64,000 nucleotides of DNA from an uncultured Massilia sp. (GTDB taxonomy: Bacteria > Pseudomonadota > Gammaproteobacteria > Burkholderiales > Burkholderiaceae_D): assembly GCF_913773735.1 (NCBI RefSeq), contig NZ_CAJYEB010000040.1, positions 35,372 to 99,371 on the forward strand, given 5' to 3'. The notes beneath the pieces were generated by a model that was not told the origin of the DNA, made no database searches, and saw nothing but the letters and a program-made list of their open reading frames with translations. A program made the position numbers and the translations under genes. Positions 17,178 through 26,327 of the stretch are shown in pieces (position 1 is the stretch's first letter; each line of letters starts with the position of its first letter).

Positions 17178-17816
17178 GGGGTGGGTATCTCTTCTCGATG
17201 TAGGGTTGGCAGTTCCCGCCGAGTCCTTCGGCCTGGTCATCGCTTGCCAACGGGGGGTCTGAAAGCACGACGCCAACCGTGTATGGTTGGCGTCAGGAAA
17301 GCTGATGGGAGGCAATTCTACGCATCTGGAGAATTTTTTGGTTTTCCACGCGGAAAAAAATTCCTACCGTTTGTAACCTTGCAGCGAAGCGTTGCAGATT
17401 GCCGACAACGTTTTCAAGATCGACTGAGCATTTAGCGATTTCGCGTCATTAAGCACCTTTTTGGCGCATTTTTTGGCAAAAAAGACGCGTGATATCCGGC
17501 ATTCACCGAACCGATGAAGGTTCGTGAAAACACGTATCTGGAACCATTCCCGCCGTGAATATATCGCCCAAGGCCTGGCGCATGAGCCATCCACGACACA
17601 ATCTCGAAAGAATATACGTTTCAACAATTACCGATATATAGAAGAAACTTTATCGACAGGATGACAAGGTGCACGACCCGGCGCTGCGCGCCAGCCGTGG
17701 CAATCCAGGGCGTCCTGGCCCGTCCTGCCGGCCGGCCATGCGCACAAGAAAAAGGTTGACCGTGGAATCGTTACCATTCCAGAATGGCCGGCAGTGCCCG
17801 CACGGATTGGACAACG
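17178..17816. other. Long AT-richer intergenic region with one perfect hairpin
   Basis: This 639-base gap between divergent genes is clearly lower in G+C than its surroundings from about 17310 to 17650. The only clear structure is an inverted repeat, GACGCCAACC (17269-17278) and GGTTGGCGTC (17285-17294) with a 6-base loop, 92 bases upstream of the MFS start. A minus-strand frame at 17364-17627 (87 codons) has unlike codon use and no ribosome-binding site and is not called. No RNA gene was recognised. Confidence 0.6.
17269..17294. promoter_or_regulatory. 10-bp perfect inverted repeat upstream of the MFS gene
   Basis: Arms GACGCCAACC and GGTTGGCGTC flank GTGTAT. Its place within the leader or promoter of the MFS gene fits an operator or a leader hairpin; no U-run follows on either strand. 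Confidence 0.45.
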
Positions 17817-19007
17817 ATGACCTCTTCTTCCCGCCTCGACCTGGTCGACGCCCTGCGCGGCTTCGCCATCGTCTCGATCATGCTGTTGCATAACATCGAG
17901 CACTTCGACCTGTACTTCGCGCCGGAGGGCCTGGCGCCCTGGATGAAGACGCTGGACCAGGGCATCTGGACCGCGATGTTCGCCGTGTTCGGCGGCAAGT
18001 CCTACGCCATCTTCGCCCTGCTGTTCGGCGTCACCTTCCAGCTCCAGCACGACGGCCGCGCCGCGCGCGGCGAGGATTTCCGCGCGCGCTTCGCCTGGCG
18101 CATGCTGCTGCTGCTGGGGTTCGGCCTGGTGAACACGGCGTTCTACCAGGGCGACATCCTGTCGCTGTACGCGGTGCTGGGCCTGGCCCTGATCCCGGTG
18201 GCGCGCCTGCCCGACCGGATCGTATTCGGCATCGCCTGCCTGCTCACGCTACAGCCGGTCGCCTGGATCGAGGCGCTGGGCGCGCTTGGCCAGGCGCCGG
18301 CGAAGCTGCCCGACCCGGCATCCTGGGCCTATTTCGGCCGCGCCACCGAATACATGATGCATGGCTCGGTGCTCGACGTCTGGATCGGCAACCTCACCAA
18401 CGGCAAGCAGGGCGTGCTGCTGTGGAGCTGGGAGATGGGGCGCATCCTGCAGATCCCGGCGCTGTTCATGTTCGGCATGCTGGCCGCGCGCGCCGGCCTG
18501 TTCGCGCGCTCCGACGCCAACCGCCGGCGCTGGCGCCGCATCTTCCTGGGCGCCCTGCTGGCGCTGGCCCCGCTGTGGTTCGTCCACGCCCACTTGGACC
18601 AGTGGATCGCCGTCGAGGCCGTGCGCCGCCCGCTGGCGGCCGTCACCGGGCCGCTGGCGAACCTCGCCGCCATGCTGCTGCTGGTGACCGGCTTCGCGGG
18701 GCTATACGCCCGCCGGGGGGGCGCGCGCGTGCTCGGCGTATTCCGGCCGCTGGGCCGCATGAGCCTGACCAGCTACATGATGCAGTCGCTGGTCGGCACC
18801 TTCCTCTACCACGGCTTCGGACTCGGCCTGTACCGCGTCACCGGCACCACGCACGCCCTCCTGATCGGCATCGCGCTGGCGCTGCTGCAGGGCCTGTTCA
18901 GCGCCTGGTGGCTGCGGCGCCACCGCCAGGGTCCGCTGGAAGCGCTGTGGCACCGTCTCACCTGGATCGGCGCCGCGCGCCTGCCGTCCTCCTCGCGCGC
19001 CGCCTGA
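17817..19007 (+). CDS. DUF418 family membrane protein (396 aa)
   Basis: Starts MTSSSRLDLVDALRGFAIVSIMLLHNIEHFD, the N-terminal signature of the DUF418/YeiB group, with about eight to ten membrane segments and the C-terminal DUF418 block (GRMSLTSYMMQSLVGTFLYHGFGLGLY). These proteins sit in the inner membrane and are distantly related to acyltransferase-3 proteins; their activity is not established. I start at 17817 rather than 17784 because the R-L-D-L-D-A-L-R-G motif normally lies within the first 15 residues. It converges with the LysR gene (7-bp gap). Confidence 0.88.
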   Translation: MTSSSRLDLVDALRGFAIVSIMLLHNIEHFDLYFAPEGLAPWMKTLDQGIWTAMFAVFGGKSYAIFALLFGVTFQLQHDGRAARGEDFRARFAWRMLLLLGFGLVNTAFYQGDILSLYAVLGLALIPVARLPDRIVFGIACLLTLQPVAWIEALGALGQAPAKLPDPASWAYFGRATEYMMHGSVLDVWIGNLTNGKQGVLLWSWEMGRILQIPALFMFGMLAARAGLFARSDANRRRWRRIFLGALLALAPLWFVHAHLDQWIAVEAVRRPLAAVTGPLANLAAMLLLVTGFAGLYARRGGARVLGVFRPLGRMSLTSYMMQSLVGTFLYHGFGLGLYRVTGTTHALLIGIALALLQGLFSAWWLRRHRQGPLEALWHRLTWIGAARLPSSSRAA

Positions 19008-19014
19008 CGCGCCG

Positions 19015-19908
19015 TCAGCCCGGCGACTCCGGCGTCAGGTAGCCGAGCAACTGGCGCCCGTGCAGCGACAGGGCGTCCCAGCCGCGGATGCAGATGCGCA
19101 GCTCGCGCGTGGCCCAGGGGTCCAGCAGCAGCACCTGGCGCACCGGCAGCTCGGCCTGGTAGCGGCCGGCGGCGGCCTCGGGCAGCATCGCGATGCCGGC
19201 ATCCTGCGCCACCAGTTGCACGATGGCGTCGAAGGCCGGCGCGCGCACGCGGATCTGCAAGGGCCGTCCATTGCGCGCCGCCATGTCCTCGATGAAGCGC
19301 TGCATCGCGCGCTCGGACGGCAGGCAGACGAACGGGTAGTCGAGCGCATCCCGGAAGCGCGCTTGCCCCGCCTGCGCCAGCGGATGGCCGTCCGGCACCG
19401 CCAGCACCAGGCGGTCGTGGCGAAACGGCAGCGTCAGCACGGCGCTGGTCGCCATGTTCCCGTCCAGCACGCCGATCTCGGCGTCCCCGCCCTGCACCGC
19501 CTGCAGCACGCCCGCGCTGTTGCGCTCGATAATCTGCAGGTCGACGTCCGGATAGTCGGCCAGGAAGGGACCGAGCGCCGCCGGCAGGAAGGTACTGTTG
19601 GCCACCGTCGTGCCGGCCAGGCGCAGCGTGGTGCGGCGGCGCCCGCCCAGGTCGCGCATGGTGTCGGCGAAGCGGCCCGCTTCCAGCAGCACGCCGCGCG
19701 CGCGGTCGAGCAGCAGGCGTCCGGACGGCGTCGGCGTCATGCCGTCGGCGTGGCGCGCGAACACGGCGAAGCCGCACTGGTCCTCGAAACGGCGCAGGCG
19801 GTTGCTGGCGGCCGACAGGGCGACCGGAAAAGCGGCGGCGGCCTTGCTCAGGCTGCCGGTATCGGCGATCGCCACGATCAGCCGCAAGTCGACGAGATCG
19901 AAGTGCAT
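19015..19908 (-). CDS. LysR-family transcriptional regulator (297 aa)
   Basis: N-terminal winged helix (MHFDLVDLRLIVAIADTGSLSKAAAAFPVALSAASNRLRRFED) and a C-terminal periplasmic-binding-like effector domain. The start at 19908 is at the usual place for LysR proteins; a longer in-frame extension is ignored. It is divergent from the EamA transporter with 103 bp between the starts, the classic LysR arrangement, so it probably regulates that transporter in response to its substrate (inference). Confidence 0.92.
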   Translation of the reverse strand: MHFDLVDLRLIVAIADTGSLSKAAAAFPVALSAASNRLRRFEDQCGFAVFARHADGMTPTPSGRLLLDRARGVLLEAGRFADTMRDLGGRRRTTLRLAGTTVANSTFLPAALGPFLADYPDVDLQIIERNSAGVLQAVQGGDAEIGVLDGNMATSAVLTLPFRHDRLVLAVPDGHPLAQAGQARFRDALDYPFVCLPSERAMQRFIEDMAARNGRPLQIRVRAPAFDAIVQLVAQDAGIAMLPEAAAGRYQAELPVRQVLLLDPWATRELRICIRGWDALSLHGRQLLGYLTPESPG

Positions 19909-20011
19909 CGGTTGAAGCCTTATCGAAAACAGAAGGCTGAGTCCACGAATGACGCATTCTAGCCCGATTGCTTTCGCGCCAGAATAAGGTATCTCGTTCC
20001 GGACCCCTGCC

Positions 20012-20992
20012 ATGACCTTTCCCGCCTTCTCCCTGCGCCAGTGGGCGCGCGACGGCCGCCTGTACGCCATCCTGTCCGCCGCCGGCTTCAGCCTCAAGGC
20101 CATCTTCGTCAAGCTCGCCTATGGCGCCGCGCCGGTGGATGCGCTGACCCTGCTGGCGCTGCGCATGGGCATCGCGCTGCCGCTGTTCGGCTGGCTGGTG
20201 TGGATGGCGCGTGGCGCGGCCACGGCAGCGACGGCGCGGCTGGACGGGAAGGATGCGCTGCGCATCCTGCTGCTGGGCACGGTGGGCTACTACCTGTCGA
20301 GCCTGTTCGACTTCTACGGCCTGCAAACCATCAGCTCCGGCCTCGAGCGCCTGATCCTCTACCTCTATCCCACGCTGGTGCTGGTGTTCCAGGTGCTCTG
20401 GACGCGCCGCCTGCCGGCCGCGCGCACCGTGCAGGCGATGGCGATCTGCTACGCCGGCCTGGGCATCGGCTTCGTGCACGACCTGGCCCAGGCCGGCCAT
20501 GGCCGCGCCATCTGGGTCGGCGCCGCCTGGGTGTTCGCCAGCGCCGTCACCTATGCGCTGTACTACCTCGGCACGGGCGCCATGATCAAGCGGCTGGGCT
20601 CGATGCGCCTGGCGGGCCTGGCCGGCGGCGCCTCCGCGCTGCTGGTGCTCGCGCACTTCGTGGTGGCGGGCACGCCGGCGCTCCTGTGGACGCTGCCGGC
20701 CAGCGTCTGGTGGAACGCCGGCCTGATGGCCGTGCTGTCGACGGTGCTGCCGGTGTACTGGATGGCGCTGGCGATCCAGCGCATGGGCGCGGCCCAGGCG
20801 GCGGCCATCGGCAGCCTGGGCCCGGTGCTGACGATGCTGGCGTCGTGGCTGGTGCTGGACGAGCCGATGTCGCTGTTCCAGGCCGGCGGCCTGGCCCTCG
20901 TCATGGTCGGCGTGGCGCGCCTGAAGCCCCGGCCCGCGCCGGACGCGGCCCAGGCGGCCGAGGCCGCGCCGCGGCGCAAGCTGTTCGCCTGA
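20012..20992 (+). CDS. EamA/DMT-family transporter (326 aa)
   Basis: Ten predicted membrane helices in two EamA repeats; the second repeat carries the typical YWMALAIQRMGAAQAAAIGSLGPVLTMLASWLVLDEP end. This drug/metabolite superfamily exports amino acids, metabolites or sugars; the substrate here is unknown. It is divergently paired with the LysR gene. Confidence 0.9.
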   Translation: MTFPAFSLRQWARDGRLYAILSAAGFSLKAIFVKLAYGAAPVDALTLLALRMGIALPLFGWLVWMARGAATAATARLDGKDALRILLLGTVGYYLSSLFDFYGLQTISSGLERLILYLYPTLVLVFQVLWTRRLPAARTVQAMAICYAGLGIGFVHDLAQAGHGRAIWVGAAWVFASAVTYALYYLGTGAMIKRLGSMRLAGLAGGASALLVLAHFVVAGTPALLWTLPASVWWNAGLMAVLSTVLPVYWMALAIQRMGAAQAAAIGSLGPVLTMLASWLVLDEPMSLFQAGGLALVMVGVARLKPRPAPDAAQAAEAAPRRKLFA

Positions 20993-21119
20993 CGACCGGC
21001 CGCCACGTTGCGCCATCGTGCCACCGACGGTCCCGCCACAGGCGGGACCGTTGCCGTTTCTCCCCTTGCAACCGTGTTCAACACGCAACAGTCGCGGCAA
21101 TCGATTCTGCTGTGCACAC

Positions 21120-21135
21120 ATGATAGCGCTATCAT
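21120..21135. promoter_or_regulatory. LacI/GalR-type operator O1 (perfect 16-bp palindrome)
   Basis: ATGATAGCGCTATCAT is a perfect palindrome with the central GCGC step and the half-site shape used by LacI-family repressors, including gluconate-type GntR. It lies 170 bases upstream of the gluconokinase start, in the 313-base gap after the EamA gene. No LacI-family gene is present in the window. Confidence 0.75.
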
Positions 21136-21269
21136 CGCAGCGCATCATTTTCCCTCTATGGCGCCCTCCGGCGTCATGCAAAGCGAATAAATTTCTGTCT
21201 TTACATACTGCACCGCAGCATGAATTGTGCTTTACAAAAATTCTCGCCGAGTCCAACTTATCAAAAAAA

Positions 21270-21285
21270 ATGATAGCGCTAACGG
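21270..21285. promoter_or_regulatory. LacI/GalR-type operator O2 (imperfect copy)
   Basis: ATGATAGCGCTAACGG repeats the left half and core of O1 exactly and diverges in the right half. It is 150 bases from O1 centre to centre (about 14 helical turns), just upstream of the gluconokinase start, which would allow repression by DNA looping (inference). Confidence 0.65.
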
Positions 21286-21305
21286 TGCCTACTTCGGAGA
21301 CATAC

Positions 21306-21848
21306 ATGCCACCAGCAAGCGATTTACCTATGCAATCCGCCTATGACGGCCGATGGGTCGTCATGGGCGTCAGCGGGTGCGGGAAGAGCACGATCGGTGC
21401 CGCCCTCGCCCATGCCACGGGCGTTCCCTTCATCGAGGGCGACGAATTCCACCCCGACGACAACGTCGCCAAGATGTCGGCCGGCATCCCCCTCGACGAC
21501 GCCGACCGCGCCGGCTGGCTCCAGGCGCTGGCCGCCCGGATCCGCGCGGCGCACGACGGCGGCACCGGCATCGTGGTGTCGTGCTCGGCGCTCAAGCGCC
21601 GCTACCGCGACCTGCTGCGCGAAGCCGATCCCGGCCTGCGCTTCGCCCACCTGAGCGGACCGCGCGAACTCATCGAACAACGCATGCGCAGCCGCGCCGG
21701 CCACTACATGCCGGCTTCGCTGCTGGACAGCCAGCTGCGCGACCTCGAACCCCTGCAGGACGACGAAGCCGGGCTGACCCTCGACATCCTGCAGCCCCCG
21801 GACGAGCTGGTCGCCAGCATCCGGGAACACGAACACCGGACGGAGTAA
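21306..21848 (+). CDS. gntK: Gluconokinase (180 aa)
   Basis: P-loop GVSGCGKST at residues 21-29, followed by FIEGDEFHPDDNVAKMSAGIPLDDADRAGWL, the signature of thermoresistant gluconokinase (GntK/IdnK). It phosphorylates D-gluconate to 6-phosphogluconate with ATP in the cytoplasm, feeding the Entner-Doudoroff and pentose phosphate routes. Length is normal. It is the first gene after the two LacI-type operators and the first of a six-gene co-directional set (gaps 104, 12, 16, 7 and 22 bp) including a GntP symporter, which supports the substrate assignment. Confidence 0.93.
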   Translation: MPPASDLPMQSAYDGRWVVMGVSGCGKSTIGAALAHATGVPFIEGDEFHPDDNVAKMSAGIPLDDADRAGWLQALAARIRAAHDGGTGIVVSCSALKRRYRDLLREADPGLRFAHLSGPRELIEQRMRSRAGHYMPASLLDSQLRDLEPLQDDEAGLTLDILQPPDELVASIREHEHRTE

Positions 21849-21952
21849 AGCAGCAGCAAGATCAGCCAGATCGCGTCGCATCCCGGGCGCCGCCTCCCAC
21901 CGTCCGCGGGGGCACGCCGACCACACTATAAAAAACGGAAACGGAGACAATC

Positions 21953-24900
21953 ATGCGTACAACATTACCAAGGACTCTCATCAACCTCGCCGTCGCCAGC
22001 GCCTGCGGCATGCTGGGTTCGGCCCATGCCCAGCAACAGGCCGACGCGGCCCCGCCGCCCGCGGACAGCACGGCGGCCAGCGCCGATGCGCAGCAGCCGG
22101 CGCAGCAGCCGGCCGCGCCCGTGGACACGACCAGCGCCACCGTGGCGCCGGCCACGGAGGGCGCCACCAACGTGGTGCGCATCTCCGGCTCGCGCATCGC
22201 CGCGCGCGGCTTCTCGCAGCCGACCCCGACCACCAGCCTGACCAGCGCGGACCTCGAGAAATCGGCCAAGCCGAACCTGTTCAACACGCTGGCCGAACTG
22301 CCGGCCCTGCAGGGCAGCACGGGCCGCACCACCAGCACCAACAGCACCAGCAGCGGCATCCAGGGCCTGTCCTCGCTGTCACTGCGCGGCCTCGGCCCGA
22401 TCCGCACGCTGACGCTGCTGGACGGCCAGCGCGTGGTCGGCGCCAACGTCACCGGCGTCACCGACGTCAGCCAGTTCCCGCAACTGCTGGTCAAGCGCGT
22501 GGACGTGGTCACCGGCGGCGCGTCCGCCTCCTACGGTTCGGATGCGGTGGGCGGTGTCGTCAACTTCATCACGGACAAGAAATTCACCGGCTTCAAGGCC
22601 AATATCGAAGGCGGCCAGACCAAGTACGACGACGACAAGAGCGGCACGCTGCAGGCGGCCTGGGGCCGCGGCTTCCTGAACGACCGCCTGCACGTGACGG
22701 TCAGCGGCGAATTCAGCAAGGAAAACGGCATCGACTCGCCGGGCTTCGGCGAAGTCGGCGCGGGCGGGCGCGACTGGTACCGCAACACCGTGTTCGAACG
22801 CCGTCCGCTGTCGCAGACCACCGACGGCCGGCCCGAATACCGCGTGATCGACCACGCCCAGCAATACCAGTACGCGAAGTACGGCCTGATCACCAGCGGC
22901 CCGCTGCAGGGCACCGCCTTCGGCGCCGGCGGCGTGCCGTACCAGTTCCAGTACGGCTCGAACGGCGTGCCGACCCGCACCGGCCAGGTGACCAACTGCG
23001 TCAACCCGTTCTGCGTCGGCGGCGACCTGTCGGGCAGCGTGGGCGCCGGCACCAACCTGGCGATGAACTTCAAGCGGCAGGTGGCGTACACCCGCATGTC
23101 CTGGGACCTGGACGCGGACAACGAGGTCTACTTCACCGCCAACTGGGCGCAGGTGGCCTCGCACTTCTCGCCCAACCCGGGCGCGGCCAAGCAGGCCAAC
23201 CTGACGATCCAGTGCGACAACGCCTTCCTGCCGCCCTCGATCGCCGCCGCCTGCGCCACCAACAACATCACCAGCTTCCAGTACGGCACGGCCAACGGCA
23301 ACTTCCCGGCCAACATCAACGTGCACCCGACGCGCACGCAGCGCCGCTTCGTGGTCGGCGCCGACGGCAAGTTCGCGCTGTTCGGCCGCGACTGGTCGTA
23401 CGACGCCTATGCGACGCATGGCGAGAACACCACGAACATCAACGTCCACGACATCACGCTCAACACCCGCTACAACAATGCGATCGATGCCGTGCGCCTG
23501 GCCGACGGCAGCATCGTCTGCCGCAACGCGGTCGCGCGCGCCAACGGCTGCGTGCCGCTGAACATCATCGGCAACAATCCGATCAGCGCCGCCGCCTGGG
23601 GCTACGTGGCGCCGGCCGCCGGCCCGATCCAGCGCACCACGCAGAGCCAGGACGTGGCCAGCATCAACTTCAACGGCGAGCTGCTCGACGGCTGGGCCGG
23701 TCCGATCTCGATGGCGACCGGCGCCGAATACCGCCGCGAGAAGTACACGGTGCAGGGCGACCCCTACGGCGCCGGCGTCGCGCCGGAATCGCTGTCCGGC
23801 CCCGGCTATCCGCTCGACCCCACGCTGAACGCCCCGGTGGGCAACAACTGGTACGCGGGCAACTACCATAACGGCACCGGCGCGTACAACGTGCGCGAGG
23901 CCTACGTCGAGTTCAACGTGCCGGTCCTGAAGTCCGCCACCTGGGGCGAGGCCAACGTGAACATCGCCGACCGCCAGACCAAGTACAGCACGGCCGGCAG
24001 CAACGGCACCTGGAAGCTGGGCGCGACCTGGAAGACCCCGATCGACGGCCTGCGCCTGCGCGCCGTCACCTCGAAGGACGTGCGCGCCCCGAACCTCTCG
24101 GAACTGTACGCCGCGCCGGTGGTCGTCAACAACCAGGTCCAGTACCAGGGCAACACCGTCAGCGTCCAGCAGCGCACGGTGGGCAACACCAACCTGCGTC
24201 CGGAAACCGCGCGCAACAACTCCTTCGGCATCGTGCTGAGCCAGCCGAGCTGGGCGCCGGGCTTCTCGGTCTCGCTCGACTACTTCGACATCAAGGTCGA
24301 CGACGTGATCTCGACCCTGTCGATCCAGCAGGAAGTCGACCTGTGCGTGGCCGGCAACCAGGAAATCTGCTCGGCGATGGTGCTCAACAGCCCGGGCAAC
24401 AACTATGTCACGGTGCAGAACTTCAACCTGGCTTCGCTGCATGCGAAGGGCTTCGACGTCGAGACGGCCTACCGCAAGAACCTCGACGCCGTGGGCCTGC
24501 CGGGCCGCTTCACGTTCCGCGCGCTGGCCACCCGCAACCTGCACTTCATCACCGATTCGGGCGTGGTCGGCACGATCCCGAGCGAGGGCGCGGGCGTCAA
24601 CCTGGGCAATACGCCGAAGTGGAAGCTGCTGGCCTCGCAGACCTGGGACGGCCTGATGAACGACAAGCTGAGCCTGACCCTGACCGAACGCTGGTTCAGC
24701 GACGGCAAGTACAGCAACGAGTACATCGAGTGCCAGACCAACTGCCCGGTGTCGACGCTGATCCACCCGACCATCTACAACAACAAGATGAAGGGCGCGA
24801 CCTACCTCGACTTCGGCGGCAGCTGGAACATCTCGAAGCAGCTGATGTTCTACTTCAAGGTCGACAACCTGACCGACCGCGATCCGGAACCGGCGCCGCA

Positions 24901-24985
24901 GGCCAACCCGAGCTTCGCGGTCAACCCGGCCCTGTACGACGTGGTCGGCCGCACCTACCGCGCCGGCCTGCGCTACAACTACTGA
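21953..24985 (+). CDS. TonB-dependent outer-membrane receptor (1010 aa)
   Basis: A Sec signal (LAVASACGMLGSAHAQ) is followed by a Pro/Ala/Gln-rich linker and the plug domain (VVRISGSRIAARGF, SSLSLRGLGPIRTLTLLDGQRV, YGSDAVGGVVNFIT), then a long beta-barrel ending in the aromatic GLRYNY. GGAG stands 9 nt before the ATG. Such receptors use TonB energy to import large or scarce ligands. Its location between gluconokinase and a gluconate-type symporter suggests uptake of a sugar-acid-containing oligosaccharide (inference). Siderophore uptake is less likely because no iron gene is nearby. Confidence 0.94.
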   Translation: MRTTLPRTLINLAVASACGMLGSAHAQQQADAAPPPADSTAASADAQQPAQQPAAPVDTTSATVAPATEGATNVVRISGSRIAARGFSQPTPTTSLTSADLEKSAKPNLFNTLAELPALQGSTGRTTSTNSTSSGIQGLSSLSLRGLGPIRTLTLLDGQRVVGANVTGVTDVSQFPQLLVKRVDVVTGGASASYGSDAVGGVVNFITDKKFTGFKANIEGGQTKYDDDKSGTLQAAWGRGFLNDRLHVTVSGEFSKENGIDSPGFGEVGAGGRDWYRNTVFERRPLSQTTDGRPEYRVIDHAQQYQYAKYGLITSGPLQGTAFGAGGVPYQFQYGSNGVPTRTGQVTNCVNPFCVGGDLSGSVGAGTNLAMNFKRQVAYTRMSWDLDADNEVYFTANWAQVASHFSPNPGAAKQANLTIQCDNAFLPPSIAAACATNNITSFQYGTANGNFPANINVHPTRTQRRFVVGADGKFALFGRDWSYDAYATHGENTTNINVHDITLNTRYNNAIDAVRLADGSIVCRNAVARANGCVPLNIIGNNPISAAAWGYVAPAAGPIQRTTQSQDVASINFNGELLDGWAGPISMATGAEYRREKYTVQGDPYGAGVAPESLSGPGYPLDPTLNAPVGNNWYAGNYHNGTGAYNVREAYVEFNVPVLKSATWGEANVNIADRQTKYSTAGSNGTWKLGATWKTPIDGLRLRAVTSKDVRAPNLSELYAAPVVVNNQVQYQGNTVSVQQRTVGNTNLRPETARNNSFGIVLSQPSWAPGFSVSLDYFDIKVDDVISTLSIQQEVDLCVAGNQEICSAMVLNSPGNNYVTVQNFNLASLHAKGFDVETAYRKNLDAVGLPGRFTFRALATRNLHFITDSGVVGTIPSEGAGVNLGNTPKWKLLASQTWDGLMNDKLSLTLTERWFSDGKYSNEYIECQTNCPVSTLIHPTIYNNKMKGATYLDFGGSWNISKQLMFYFKVDNLTDRDPEPAPQANPSFAVNPALYDVVGRTYRAGLRYNY

Positions 24986-24997
24986 CCGGACGCGGCC

Positions 24998-26311
24998 ATG
25001 TGGAACATGGTGTCCGTGCTGCTGGCGGTGGGCCTGCTGACGCTGCTCATCGCCTGGGGCAAGGTGCAGCCGCTGCTGGCCTTCGTGCTGGCGGCGCTGG
25101 CGGCGGCCCTGCTGCTGGGGGTCCCGCCGGAGAAGATCCCCGGCGCGATCGAAAAGGGGATCGGCGACCTGCTCGGCTCCCTGGTCGTGATCATCTGCCT
25201 GGGCGCCGTGTTCGGCAAGCTGATCGCCGACAGCGGCGCGGCGCGCCGCATCGCCGCCAGCCTGATCGGCCGCACCGGGCCGGCGCGCATCCCGGTGGCG
25301 ATGACCGTCACCGGCTTCGTGGTCGGCCTGCCGCTGTACTACAACGTCGGCTTCGTGCTGATGGTGCCGCTGATCTTTTCCCTGGTCCGGCAATCCGGGC
25401 GGCCGGCGGTGGCGCTCGGCATTCCGCTGCTGGCCGGGCTGTCGATCGCGCACGGCTTCCTGCCGCCGCACCCGTCCGCCACCGCGCTGGTGGCGGCCGT
25501 GCACGCCGACATGGGCACCACGCTGCTGTACGGCCTGCTCGTGGCGATCCCGACGCTCGTCATCGCCGGCCCCGTGTTCGCCATGAGCCTGCGCCACATC
25601 CGCGGCGAACCGGCCGCCATGTTCCGCACCGAGGAACTGCCCGACACGCCGCTGCCCGGCGCCTTCAACAGCTTCGCCACCGCGCTGCTGCCGGTGGTGC
25701 TGCTGGCGGGACTGACGCTGCTGACCTTCCTGCGCCCGGCGCTGGCGCAGCCGCTGGCCTTCTGGTCCAACCCGCTGGTCGTGATGCTGGTGTCCTATGG
25801 CGTCGCGGTCTGGACGCTGGGCCTGGGACGCGGACGCACGCTGGCCAGCGTGATGCAGGGCGCCCAGGAAGCGCTGCGCGAGATCGCGCCGATCCTCCTG
25901 ATCATCGCCGGCGCCGGCGCCCTCAAGCAGGTGCTGGTCGATTCCGGCGTCAGCGCCCAACTGGGCGCGCAGCTGGCCAGCCTGCCGGTGCCGCCGCTGC
26001 TGCTCGGCTGGTCCGTGGCCACCCTGATCCGCATCTGCCTTGGCTCGGCCACCGTGGCCGGCGTGACGGCCGCCGGCGTGGTCGGGCCGCTGGTGCAGAG
26101 CTCCGGCTGCGACCCGAACCTGATGGTGCTGGCGGTCGGCGCCGGCAGCCTGATGTGCAGCCACGTCAACGATTCCGGCTTCTGGATGTTCAAGGAGTAT
26201 TTCGGCCTGTCGCTGAAGGACACCTTCCGCTCCTGGTCGCTGATGGAAACCCTGGTCGGCGTGTTCGGCCTGCTGTTCGTGCTGCTGCTGTCATTGTTCG
26301 TCACTCGATAA
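24998..26311 (+). CDS. gntP: GntP-family gluconate:H+ symporter (437 aa)
   Basis: Twelve or so hydrophobic segments with the GntP signatures GLPLYYNVGFVLMVPLIF, HGFLPPHPSATALVAA, LIRICLGSATVAGVTAAG and SHVNDSGFWMFKEYFGLS. The family imports gluconate and related sugar acids with protons across the inner membrane. It starts 12 bp after the receptor gene and is followed 16 bp later by the beta-helix enzyme, in one operon with gluconokinase. The precise acid (gluconate, idonate or another aldonate) cannot be decided from sequence alone. Confidence 0.93.
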   Translation: MWNMVSVLLAVGLLTLLIAWGKVQPLLAFVLAALAAALLLGVPPEKIPGAIEKGIGDLLGSLVVIICLGAVFGKLIADSGAARRIAASLIGRTGPARIPVAMTVTGFVVGLPLYYNVGFVLMVPLIFSLVRQSGRPAVALGIPLLAGLSIAHGFLPPHPSATALVAAVHADMGTTLLYGLLVAIPTLVIAGPVFAMSLRHIRGEPAAMFRTEELPDTPLPGAFNSFATALLPVVLLAGLTLLTFLRPALAQPLAFWSNPLVVMLVSYGVAVWTLGLGRGRTLASVMQGAQEALREIAPILLIIAGAGALKQVLVDSGVSAQLGAQLASLPVPPLLLGWSVATLIRICLGSATVAGVTAAGVVGPLVQSSGCDPNLMVLAVGAGSLMCSHVNDSGFWMFKEYFGLSLKDTFRSWSLMETLVGVFGLLFVLLLSLFVTR

Positions 26312-26327
26312 AAACATAGGGGACAAA

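Noticed and set aside
17364..17627. 87-codon minus-strand frame in the AT-rich gap
   Set aside because: No ribosome-binding site, no recognisable domain, and a composition unlike the coding genes here.
22379..26164. Long minus-strand open frame (over 1200 codons) opposite the TonB receptor and gntP
   Set aside because: Low-complexity Arg/His/Gln/Val product; a shadow of GC-rich codons on the other strand.
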